Source of the DNA: a virus
Length of the DNA stretch: 25,122 nucleotides
IMG/VR virus record: IMGVR_UViG_3300008627_000052
Coordinates: 1 to 25,122 of that record
Direction: 5' to 3' (one strand)
The position numbers and the translations under genes were made by a program. Under the pieces are notes generated by a model. The model did no database searches. It saw only the letters and a program-made list of their open reading frames with translations, and had not been told where the DNA came from. Position 1 is the stretch's first letter. The number at the start of each line of letters is the position of its first letter. Shown here in pieces: positions 13,685-19,141 of the stretch.

Positions 13685-14020
13685 ATGGCAGCAACAACTG
13701 CAGTAGTAACCAGCGATTCAACAGTAAAGCTGTACACCCAGAAGGGTGCACGTTTGGTCTGGTTGACCAAAAAGCAGCTTCCAGCAACAGTCAAACCAGG
13801 TGATCGCTACGATGCGACCATCGAAAAAGACACGCTTACCATCAAATTCTCAGACACTGGCAAGAACAAGGTGTACGGGAAAAAGACAAAAGATGGTAAA
13901 GATCCCGTGCTTGCAATCAAAGGCAAGCAGCTCTCGGATGCTTTTGGTATCGACTCAGACGGTATCATTGAGCATATTCCCGTTAAGACCAACGGGAAAA
14001 CCATGGTTATCGCAAGGTAA
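13685..14020 (+). CDS. AbrB-like early regulator, paralog 2 (111 aa)
   Basis: The 111-aa product has AGGAG upstream of ATG 13685. After a short Ala/Thr-rich leader it has VKLYTQKGARLVWLT, then VKPGDRYDATIEKDTLTIKF, the same swapped-hairpin pattern as the paralog at 12430. A second unit follows (DPVLAIKGKQLSDAFGIDSD, then GIIEHI and GKTMVIAR). Two hairpin units per chain would mean a pseudo-dimer. It is monocistronic, between its own promoter and a perfect terminator, which suggests a high, independent level of expression. The likely role is DNA binding. The family is assigned from pattern only. Confidence 0.6.
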   Translation: MAATTAVVTSDSTVKLYTQKGARLVWLTKKQLPATVKPGDRYDATIEKDTLTIKFSDTGKNKVYGKKTKDGKDPVLAIKGKQLSDAFGIDSDGIIEHIPVKTNGKTMVIAR

Positions 14021-14045
14021 CCGTTTATCTCCTCCTCCTAATTAC

Positions 14046-14070
14046 GGGACCCTTCGGGGTCCCTTTTTTT
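14046..14070 (+). terminator. Rho-independent terminator with UUCG loop
   Basis: GGGACCC and GGGTCCC form a perfect 7-bp stem around TTCG, directly followed by seven T. It is nearly the same as the terminator after the paralogous gene, which suggests the whole promoter-gene-terminator unit was duplicated. Confidence 0.95.
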
Positions 14071-14085
14071 ACCTGGAGTCGTACA

Positions 14086-14244
14086 ATGAAGATGCTATGT
14101 CAGGTTTGCAAAACACAGGAGCATAACTATCAATGCACCACAAGATGTGGCGAAGTTATTTGCGAAGAATGTTACACCGAGAAGTACATTGCTCCGTTTG
14201 ACACCAACGAACAGATGTTCGAGTTCGATCACAGCGAGGAATGA
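14086..14244 (+). CDS. Small zinc-ribbon-like protein (52 aa)
   Basis: ATG 14086 has GGAG seven bases upstream. The 52-residue product begins MKMLCQVCKTQEHNYQCTTR and carries six cysteines in pairs: C5-x2-C8, C17-x3-C21 and C26-x2-C29, with H13 nearby. This fits one or two bound zinc ions in a small treble-clef or B-box-like fold. The C-terminus is acidic (FDTNEQMFEFDHSEE). Its stop overlaps the region of the next start. Such miniature zinc proteins in early regions often bind host proteins or nucleic acid. The target is unknown. Confidence 0.65.
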   Translation: MKMLCQVCKTQEHNYQCTTRCGEVICEECYTEKYIAPFDTNEQMFEFDHSEE

Positions 14245-14246
14245 TT

Positions 14247-14492
14247 ATGACTAACACGATCTATGTAGTATATGGTGGTATAGATTGCGATTGTGTCAGG
14301 TTTACTGACAAAACATCGTTTTCTACTCTTTTGGAATACAAAGCATGGGAAAACAGGCTCTACGAAGAGGCTGAAGGCCCAATGTGGCATCATAGATGCA
14401 GCAAGAAGGCATATGACGAATTTGAAACAGAGAGCAGAGATCTAGCTCTCGAAGCCTATGAAAATGGTCACCCCTGGGTTGTCTACTCATGA
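14247..14492 (+). CDS. Small early protein (81 aa)
   Basis: The ATG at 14247 is preferred over that at 14241, because AGGA (14237-14240) then has a normal six-base spacing. The product begins MTNTIYVVYGGIDCDCVRFT and contains helices with many Glu (LLEYKAWENRLYEEAEGPMW, then AYDEFETESRDLALEAYENG). It ends HPWVVYS. The short YVVYGG strand and aromatic content suggest a compact alpha/beta fold. No family is recognised. The next gene starts within its last codons. Confidence 0.6.
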   Translation: MTNTIYVVYGGIDCDCVRFTDKTSFSTLLEYKAWENRLYEEAEGPMWHHRCSKKAYDEFETESRDLALEAYENGHPWVVYS

Positions 14493-14746
14493 TTGACCCA
14501 CCAAAACGCACAGTCGTTGTCAACAGAAACAAAGACTTCGATACCAAATTTCTGATAGATGTGATGGGATACTCAGAAAAAGATGGTCGTTTATCGACCT
14601 TAACCCTCAATGAAACTGACTGCAACCATATTATCGATAGGTTGATGCAGGAGCTTTGGGACAAACGTTTAATGCAAGAAATGAAGGAGAAAGAAAATGT
14701 GGGACAAAGTGATAGAGCCGACTTTAACTATGGAGGAACTAAGTGA
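14489..14746 (+). CDS. Small early protein (85 aa)
   Basis: This 85-aa product is coupled to the previous gene through an ATGA overlap. The N-terminus is basic (MIDPPKRTVVVNRNKDFDTK), followed by a helical C-terminal part rich in Glu, Lys, Gln and Met (RLMQELWDKRLMQEMKEKEN). The ribosome site of the next gene lies inside its last codons, and the two genes share 50 bases in different frames. No family is recognised. Confidence 0.55.
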   Translation: MIDPPKRTVVVNRNKDFDTKFLIDVMGYSEKDGRLSTLTLNETDCNHIIDRLMQELWDKRLMQEMKEKENVGQSDRADFNYGGTK

Positions 14747-15023
14747 AATCGAAGAAAATGGATTTGACAAAAACAAATCTTATCTGCTTAAACAAGACGG
14801 CACGGTTGAAGTATGGGAAGAAGAGCACAGCCTCAAAAACTGGCAAAAGGCAGTTGGTGGGTATGTGGAATGTGTGCCGTCGCAGATCGCTGATACTTTC
14901 TCTAAACATCACGTTATGCTGGTTGATGAAGAAGGTCTCTGGAAGCCTTACAAGGTTAATGAAAAGATTAAGAACGGTATCGTGGGCGACGCTCTTTTAG
15001 TGCCAGGAGAAAGCTTCGAATGA
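14697..15023 (+). CDS. DUF3846-like early protein (108 aa)
   Basis: The 108-aa product has a strong AAGGAG six to seven bases before ATG 14697. The segment QKAVGGYVECVP (about 50-61), followed by HHVMLVDEEGLWKPYKVNEK and then IVGDALLV, matches the core of DUF3846. That small domain is common in phage and plasmid proteins, usually with a VGGYIE motif followed by an N-E-x-G strand and a GDALI-like strand. DUF3846 has no established biochemical role. The N-terminus (IEPTLTMEELSEIEENGFDK) looks like a family-specific extension. The assignment is by motif, not full alignment. Confidence 0.65.
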   Translation: MWDKVIEPTLTMEELSEIEENGFDKNKSYLLKQDGTVEVWEEEHSLKNWQKAVGGYVECVPSQIADTFSKHHVMLVDEEGLWKPYKVNEKIKNGIVGDALLVPGESFE

Positions 15024-15202
15024 GGTTAGAGAATGGTGATACCGTAATCTTGAGAACCAGAGAAGACAAAATGGGTTTAATGTGGCATGTAACACTCGAG
15101 CGCGAGAAAGATGGTAGAGTAGCTTGGACGACATGTGGCAAAGAACCTAACGAGAAATCAGAGGTTGTTCAAGACCTATGTCGTTTATTACTTGTTAAAT
15201 AA
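15020..15202 (+). CDS. Small early protein (60 aa)
   Basis: This 60-aa product starts with an overlap with the previous stop and has GGAG about ten bases upstream. It is a short beta-like sequence (ENGDTVILRTREDKMGLMWH, then VTLEREKDGRVAWTT) with a helical end (EVVQDLCRLLLVK). It is the last gene of the run that begins at 14086, before the promoter at about 15231. No family is recognised. Confidence 0.55.
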   Translation: MRLENGDTVILRTREDKMGLMWHVTLEREKDGRVAWTTCGKEPNEKSEVVQDLCRLLLVK

Positions 15203-15230
15203 CGATTTCACTCGTTTCTTAACGATGGGT

Positions 15231-15236
15231 TATAAT
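15231..15236 (+). promoter_or_regulatory. Promoter -10 for the 55-aa gene
   Basis: A perfect TATAAT lies 25 bases before ATG 15262. The best -35, TTTCAC at 15206-15211, is imperfect and 19 bases away. Upstream, AACGAT occurs twice (15201 and 15220), possibly for an activator or repressor. Confidence 0.5.
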
Positions 15237-15261
15237 AAACACAATCCTTCAGAGGTTTATC

Positions 15262-15429
15262 ATGAGCAAACTAACAAAGCACGAATCTAAGTTGAAAAGG
15301 TTTATGTCAGTTAACCAATTGGCCAAGCTTGGCAATCTACCTACATATCACTCATACTGTTTTGAGAAGACAGGTGTGTCAAGACCTGGCAAGACAGCTC
15401 GCGATAAAGCAAAGAAAGGCATTCAATAG
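15262..15429 (+). CDS. Small basic protein (55 aa)
   Basis: ATG 15262 follows CAGAGG at about 8 bases. The 55-residue product begins MSKLTKHESKLKRFMSVNQL and includes a Gly/Lys/Arg-rich second half (TGVSRPGKTARDKAKKGIQ). It is strongly basic and could bind nucleic acid or act as a small antirestriction or inhibitor peptide, but no family is recognised. A clear promoter just upstream supports that it is a real gene. Confidence 0.6.
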   Translation: MSKLTKHESKLKRFMSVNQLAKLGNLPTYHSYCFEKTGVSRPGKTARDKAKKGIQ

Positions 15430-15430
15430 T

Positions 15431-15476
15431 TGTGGCACCGTGGCTATTGAGTGCTCCAATCCTGGAACGGTGCACA
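15431..15476 (+). promoter_or_regulatory. Leader hairpin before the 114-aa gene
   Basis: TGTG(G)CACCGT (15431-15441) pairs with ACGGTGCACA (15467-15476) over about ten base pairs with one bulged G. The ribosome site AGGGAG follows at once (15476-15481). A stem this close to the Shine-Dalgarno sequence could tune translation, or could bind a protein that blocks initiation. There is no T-tract, so it is not a terminator. Confidence 0.5.
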
Positions 15477-15486
15477 GGGAGTTTTT

Positions 15487-15831
15487 ATGACAAGAGAAAC
15501 ATTAAGTGGTAATTACGCCACGCGTAGGCTAATAGCTAAGGATGTTCCTGTTTCTGAAATACCTAAATACCAGAGAATGGCCAAAAAGAAAGGCCACAAA
15601 GCATACTGGTTCAGAGGTAGAGGTTCAAGAAAAGCAGCATCTTACAAGGCTATGCGTGATGGTACATGGAAAAAGGTTTTAGGACCTGATCATCCCTATG
15701 TCAAGAATTTCAAGACAAAAGGGTTAACCCACAAGCAATATACGACGATACTTGGTTATCTTTACACCAAATACTGCCAGGATCTACCTGTTAAGTATGC
15801 TGAGCGGGTATCTGTTTACCACCGATCTTAA
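15487..15831 (+). CDS. Basic early protein (114 aa)
   Basis: ATG 15487 was chosen because AGGGAG lies five bases upstream. An earlier in-frame start at 15451 would sit inside the hairpin leader. The 114-aa protein is rich in Lys, Arg, Tyr and Gly (KKKGHKAYWFRGRGSRKAAS) and has a helical end (THKQYTTILGYLYTKYCQDL). The high positive charge and the RGRGSRK patch suggest RNA or DNA binding. It is followed by its own terminator. No family is recognised. Confidence 0.65.
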   Translation: MTRETLSGNYATRRLIAKDVPVSEIPKYQRMAKKKGHKAYWFRGRGSRKAASYKAMRDGTWKKVLGPDHPYVKNFKTKGLTHKQYTTILGYLYTKYCQDLPVKYAERVSVYHRS

Positions 15832-15839
15832 CAAAACAC

Positions 15840-15870
15840 GGGGTGCTAGTTTCGGCTAGTGCCTCTTTTT
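15840..15870 (+). terminator. Rho-independent terminator
   Basis: GGGGTGCTAG and CTAGTGCCTC form a 10-bp stem including three G.U pairs, with a TTTCGG loop and five T directly after. It ends the transcription unit of the 114-aa gene, just before the next operon. Confidence 0.8.
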
Positions 15871-15885
15871 GTTTCAGGACATTGA

Positions 15886-16371
15886 ATGAACGTATTGAAG
15901 TTACTAAGAAGAATGAATGACCAACCAGAACCACCTTGCGCGGGTTGTAAGAACTACGACCATTGCGAAGAAACGGAGATGTGTTGCAAAGGCTTTATGG
16001 AATATGTCAGCTGGGGCGCGTGGAGAGACAAGGAATTTAATCCGAGTTACTATACGTGTGTACCAGAGAATGGCGTGTCTGTTAAAGATCTGAGCAATGC
16101 GTTAAGCCTTAACACTACAGAACTGCAGATATTGTTGTGGTCAGTTGAAAGGCATAGTCTTGCTTTTGAACAAACCGGTTTTTACTTTTACAGAGATATA
16201 GAAGATGTCATTGAGAAGATCACACCAAAATCAGAAAGATTACGAAAATCTAAAGTTGCACTTTGCCAGATATTGTTGGACTCGAAGAAATCAATTGACC
16301 CCGAAAGGTCGAATAACTTGGTCCGAGAGATTCGAAGAAATGTTTGGTATATCACTAGGGGAGTATGCTAA
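15886..16371 (+). CDS. Unknown cysteine-containing early protein (161 aa)
   Basis: This 161-aa product has AGGA about eight bases before ATG. The N-terminal third has a cysteine cluster (C18-x2-C21, C27, C33-C34) that could hold a zinc ion: PPCAGCKNYDHCEETEMCC. A middle helical part follows (VSVKDLSNALSLNTTELQIL), resembling a small helix-turn-helix. From about residue 107 an alternative frame also reads as plausible protein (16205-16444), so a frameshift or an overlapping gene is possible. As read, the protein ends in REIRRNVWYITRGVC. No family is recognised. Confidence 0.55.
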   Translation: MNVLKLLRRMNDQPEPPCAGCKNYDHCEETEMCCKGFMEYVSWGAWRDKEFNPSYYTCVPENGVSVKDLSNALSLNTTELQILLWSVERHSLAFEQTGFYFYRDIEDVIEKITPKSERLRKSKVALCQILLDSKKSIDPERSNNLVREIRRNVWYITRGVC

Positions 16372-16385
16372 ATTGAAACAGAAAG

Positions 16386-16544
16386 ATGGAAAACAAGGAA
16401 AAACTAAAGAAACTAGAAGAGACGGAGAAGGAACCGAAAATTAAACGCTCAGAAGAAGAAGAATTCTTTTGGGGTAACTATGAAGAAGGGTGGCCATATC
16501 CAGATGATGAAGAAAAACCAGAGAACATCGCTATGTATGAATGA
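16386..16544 (+). CDS. Small acidic protein (52 aa)
   Basis: The frame starts at ATG 16386 with a weak GAAAG upstream and encodes 52 residues: a Lys/Glu-rich helix, then SEEEEFFWGNYEEGWPYPDD, ending IAMYE. The aromatic-acidic segment looks like a peptide that mimics DNA or binds a partner. Its stop falls within the first codons of the thymidylate-synthase-like gene, so translation is likely coupled. The gene call rests on natural-looking sequence and spacing only. Confidence 0.5.
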   Translation: MENKEKLKKLEETEKEPKIKRSEEEEFFWGNYEEGWPYPDDEEKPENIAMYE

Positions 16545-17340
16545 GCTTTATGCAGGGGCGATGGGCGATATACGCAGGCTTGGATCTAAAGCTGATAACA
16601 CCATAGAAATATGCAATGCTAGTTATACGATAGATAATCCAACACTGTTGAATATTGATGATAAAGATCGCAAATGGAAATCAGAATACGCTGTAGCAGA
16701 GTTTCTGTTTTACTTAGGACAGTCTCCCAAGATTGGTAACATGGGGAAACTGGCTACCATCTGGGATCAAATCAAAGATGACAACGATGAAGTAGAAAGC
16801 AACTATGGTTGCTACATTTTCGGTGATCCTTGGTATCAAACCGCGAACGAACTGATAATGAACACAGAAAGCCGTAGAGCTGTAATACCTATATTTAACG
16901 TTGAACATTACGAGAAGAATCCAAAAGATTATCCATGCACTGGATTTATACAGTTCTTAATTAGAAATGATAGGCTTCATTTAATATGGAACATGAGATC
17001 TTGCGATGTCATATTCGGATTATGTAATGACATGTTCTGTGCGTCTATGTTTCAGCAGTTAATGTTAAACTATATACGAGAGCATTTTGAGTTTCTAACC
17101 CTTGGAACATTGACATTCAACTTAGGATCTTTACATATATATGAAAGACATTGGGGTTTATTGTTTTCTGACCTTGAAATGATGGATTATGACGGAGAAC
17201 GTTGGGAATTAAGACCGCATTGTATATATAACGAGGATCTAGTAAAAACATATGGTTACAAACCAACAGATACTATATCTGAAATGGAGCGTAAAAAAGA
17301 TCTTTTCATTCAATATAATGTAAGGGGAGCAATTTTATGA
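16537..17340 (+). CDS. Thymidylate synthase family enzyme, probably dCMP-specific (267 aa)
   Basis: Family members transfer a one-carbon group from methylene-tetrahydrofolate to C5 of a pyrimidine nucleotide. Visible landmarks from MNELYAGAMGDIRRL: S112-R113-R114 (phosphate-binding arginines), the catalytic cysteine C134 in YPCTGFIQF, the R154-S-C-D157 block followed by VIFGL, and H200-I-Y202. These match the order in ThyA (PCH, RS-DV-LGLPFN, HIY). At the position of the dUMP-contacting Asn in ThyA there is Asp (D165 in GLCND). In phage T4 dCMP hydroxymethylase that residue is also Asp. So dCMP hydroxymethylation or methylation is more likely than dTMP synthesis. The start at 16537 omits an unlikely upstream extension. 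The N-terminus is diverged from ThyA. Confidence 0.75.
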   Translation: MNELYAGAMGDIRRLGSKADNTIEICNASYTIDNPTLLNIDDKDRKWKSEYAVAEFLFYLGQSPKIGNMGKLATIWDQIKDDNDEVESNYGCYIFGDPWYQTANELIMNTESRRAVIPIFNVEHYEKNPKDYPCTGFIQFLIRNDRLHLIWNMRSCDVIFGLCNDMFCASMFQQLMLNYIREHFEFLTLGTLTFNLGSLHIYERHWGLLFSDLEMMDYDGERWELRPHCIYNEDLVKTYGYKPTDTISEMERKKDLFIQYNVRGAIL

Positions 17341-17660
17341 CAGACCTAGAGAAACCAATTTTAGACGAAGCGAGGGAGATAGTTGTGGAACGATCCACAA
17401 ACCATGAGAATTACGGAGAGTTTTCAGAGAGTATGGCTCGCGCTAGATTGATATTTATCGGAATGACTGGTAGAGAGCTACCATTAGAGGATATGTACAA
17501 GATGCTAGTAGCGTTAAAGATGTCTCGCGAAAGCTTTCACCACAAACGAGATAATCTGGTAGATGCTTGCGGTTACTTACAAGGCCTCGAAGATTATTGG
17601 AACGGAATCAGGAGAGAAAAGACAGATGATATACCAGGTAAAAGTCAGTACATCAAGTAA
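17337..17660 (+). CDS. DUF6378-like phage protein (107 aa)
   Basis: The 107-aa protein begins as an ATGA overlap with the previous stop. The pattern VERSTNHENYGEFSESMARA, then LPLEDMYKMLVALKMSRESF, then HHKRDNLVDACGYLQGLED fits DUF6378. That family is common in phage nucleotide-metabolism regions and has the layout H-x2-YG, DV-x3-M-L-K-x-R, D-x-x-D-x-x-GY. The all-helical layout with conserved acidic residues resembles MazG-type nucleotide pyrophosphohydrolases, and its place next to TS-like and dUTPase genes is in line with that. Enzyme activity has not been established for the family. Confidence 0.7.
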   Translation: MTDLEKPILDEAREIVVERSTNHENYGEFSESMARARLIFIGMTGRELPLEDMYKMLVALKMSRESFHHKRDNLVDACGYLQGLEDYWNGIRREKTDDIPGKSQYIK

Positions 17661-17841
17661 ACCTGTTCTTCACTTTTTGTTAGCAGTTCTTTCTTTTGCA
17701 GAGAAAACATTGTCAGACAATATGGAGTTGCAAGACGAAGAACACGGATATTCTATAGCGGTAGAGGAAATTGATGATGACCAACTTAAGATTTTCACGG
17801 GTGAGGAAGGTGATTCCCCCGATGAGAGCCCACTCACTTGA
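17626..17841 (+). CDS. Small protein overlapping two neighbours (71 aa)
   Basis: The frame uses ATG 17626, with AGGAGAG ten bases upstream inside the previous gene, and encodes 71 residues: MIYQVKVSTSSKPVLHFLLA followed by an acidic C-terminal half (AVEEIDDDQLKIFTGEEGDS). Its end overlaps the dUTPase start by 68 bases, and its beginning overlaps the DUF6378 gene by 35. The strong ribosome site supports it. The LHFLLAVLSFA segment is hydrophobic but short. Its function is unknown. Confidence 0.55.
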   Translation: MIYQVKVSTSSKPVLHFLLAVLSFAEKTLSDNMELQDEEHGYSIAVEEIDDDQLKIFTGEEGDSPDESPLT

Positions 17842-18232
17842 TGCAGGTATAGACTTTTTTGTACCTTCAGACTTCACTATTACAAAGGTATCGCCGAACA
17901 ATTCTATCAAGATACCTAGCGGAATCAAGGTAAACATACCACAAGGTTGGGTTTTAATAGCCTTCAATAAATCAGGTGTATGTACTACGCTTGGCGTTAT
18001 AGCAGGAGCCTGCGTAATAGACTCAGGATACCAGGGTGAGATACATATTCACCTTATAAACGTATCAAAGAAAGATGTATTCATTACTCCAGATATGAAG
18101 ATAATGCAGTTCTTGCTTATGCCAGTGTCTGGTGTTCAAACAGAAGAATGCGATTTAGAGGAACTTTATGAACAAGAATCAGAGCGATCAACCGGAGGAT
18201 TTGGAAGCACAGGTTGGGAACGAGCTGCCTGA
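17774..18232 (+). CDS. dut: dUTPase (dUTP diphosphatase, 152 aa)
   Basis: It hydrolyses dUTP to dUMP and pyrophosphate, limiting uracil in phage DNA and feeding dUMP to nucleotide synthesis. All five motifs of the trimeric family are present in order: AHSLDAGIDFF (19-29), NKSG (65-68), AGACVIDSGYQGE (77-89, with the catalytic Asp), a DMKIMQFLLMPV block (107-118) and the P-loop-like TGGFGSTG tail (140-147). The length is standard. Start ATG 17774 (another ATG follows at once) has GAGG six bases upstream. It lies in the run with DUF6378 and the initiator genes and overlaps the next gene by 65 bases. Confidence 0.93.
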   Translation: MMTNLRFSRVRKVIPPMRAHSLDAGIDFFVPSDFTITKVSPNNSIKIPSGIKVNIPQGWVLIAFNKSGVCTTLGVIAGACVIDSGYQGEIHIHLINVSKKDVFITPDMKIMQFLLMPVSGVQTEECDLEELYEQESERSTGGFGSTGWERAA

Positions 18233-18533
18233 GTGGTGTTACATACAAGAAGAGAGAATGATCAACGACTTCAGCGAGATACCAAGCAGCGTATTCTTTA
18301 AGATGGGCGTTCATTTCGATTTGTTTTACGAGCATTATAAAGATTGCATGATGATGCTTGAATTAAAAAAAGGTAAATGCCCAAACTGGGTAATAAAATA
18401 TATTGCTGCATTTGAATTAACTAAAAACGACCAGGACACACCTAGATGGATAAAGGAAATGATCTTTCCCAGTTACCTATCGACCATCGATACGGTATCT
18501 TCCCCGCAACGATCATCAGAGACGGACGATTAA
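18168..18533 (+). CDS. Unknown protein between dUTPase and initiator (121 aa)
   Basis: The 121-aa product starts at ATG 18168 with AGAGGA upstream, inside the last codons of dUTPase. It overlaps the initiator gene start by 88 bases in another frame. The acidic N-terminus (NQSDQPEDLEAQVGNELPEW) is followed by a helical part containing FFKMGVHFDLFYEHYKDCMM and LKKGKCPNWVIKYIAAFELT. The end is Ser/Asp-rich. Because both overlapping frames carry reasonable protein, this may be an accessory factor made together with the initiator. No family is recognised. Confidence 0.55.
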   Translation: MNKNQSDQPEDLEAQVGNELPEWCYIQEERMINDFSEIPSSVFFKMGVHFDLFYEHYKDCMMMLELKKGKCPNWVIKYIAAFELTKNDQDTPRWIKEMIFPSYLSTIDTVSSPQRSSETDD

Positions 18534-19141
18534 AGGTTGGACAACTTCGATGCCTTATGTCTGTATTAGCTTGGCGCAACCATAGGACGACTAATACTAG
18601 ACCAATACACTTGGAAGCTCTACAGGCAATGATGCCTATGTATACCAAGGGTAGTATCCAGAACTACATGCAGGATCTAAAGTCTTTCGGATATATAGAT
18701 ATAACACCTAGAGCTGGTACAACATCTTTGTATACCATCTGCGAACCGGCTGACGCTCATGCACAGTACGTGAAGAGCAACGTAGCTAGTCAGCAGGTAA
18801 AGAGCAACGCGTCTGACCAGCTAGTCAGCAGCGTAGCTGACACAAAGAATATAAATAATAAAAAGAATAGTGACAAGTCTGCATTCATGCGTGTGTGGTC
18901 TGTATATCCTGAGCATAGACGCAACACTATCGCTCGTGATACTAAGACGTGGCGTGAGTTTGGAGACGAAGCTATTGTTGACCTTATCGTTGAAGATATA
19001 GAACAACGTAAAGAATCAGAGCAATGGACTAATGACGATGGTAAGTGGGTACCAGGTTTAAGAAAATATCTTGAAACTAGAGTTTGGGAATCTCAACCAT
19101 TGAAAAAGAAAGAAACGTTTTGGAGTAATTTTAATGGTTGA
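18446..19141 (+). CDS. Lambda O-like replication initiator (231 aa)
   Basis: The 231-aa protein has a likely winged-helix N-terminal domain, LPIDHRYGIFPATIIRDGRL and on to about residue 98 (KGSIQNYMQDLKSFGYIDIT forms the recognition helix and wing). A Ser/Asn/Gln-rich linker follows (about 101-145), then a C-terminal domain with FMRVWSVYPEHRRNTIARDT and W-VPGLRKYLETRVWE. This is the layout of phage replication initiators, which bind origin repeats and load helicase. Its linker DNA carries the repeat cluster 18771-18869, as in lambda, where ori lies inside O. The helicase gene overlaps its end by 8 bases. The start has AGGA nine bases upstream. Alternative: a helicase loader without DNA binding. 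Confidence 0.7.
   Translation: MDKGNDLSQLPIDHRYGIFPATIIRDGRLKVGQLRCLMSVLAWRNHRTTNTRPIHLEALQAMMPMYTKGSIQNYMQDLKSFGYIDITPRAGTTSLYTICEPADAHAQYVKSNVASQQVKSNASDQLVSSVADTKNINNKKNSDKSAFMRVWSVYPEHRRNTIARDTKTWREFGDEAIVDLIVEDIEQRKESEQWTNDDGKWVPGLRKYLETRVWESQPLKKKETFWSNFNG
18771..18869 (+). repeat. Origin-like repeat cluster inside the initiator gene
   Basis: In the linker-coding part, AAGAGCAACG occurs at 18773-18782 and 18800-18809, and GCTAGTCAGCAG at 18785-18796 and 18820-18831. The palindrome GTCAGCAGCGTAGCTGAC lies at 18824-18841, and AAAGAATA at 18844-18851 and 18862-18869 in an A/T-rich tract. The palindrome differs at one base from that at 12035-12052, and the 17-mer TGAAGAGCAACGTAGCT (18771-18787) also recurs exactly there. 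This fits initiator binding sites beside an unwinding region. Confidence 0.7.

Noticed and set aside
13800-14126. Plus-strand 108-codon frame overlapping the second AbrB-like gene
   Set aside because: It is a shadow frame that crosses the terminator and covers the start of the zinc-ribbon gene; its translation is not protein-like.
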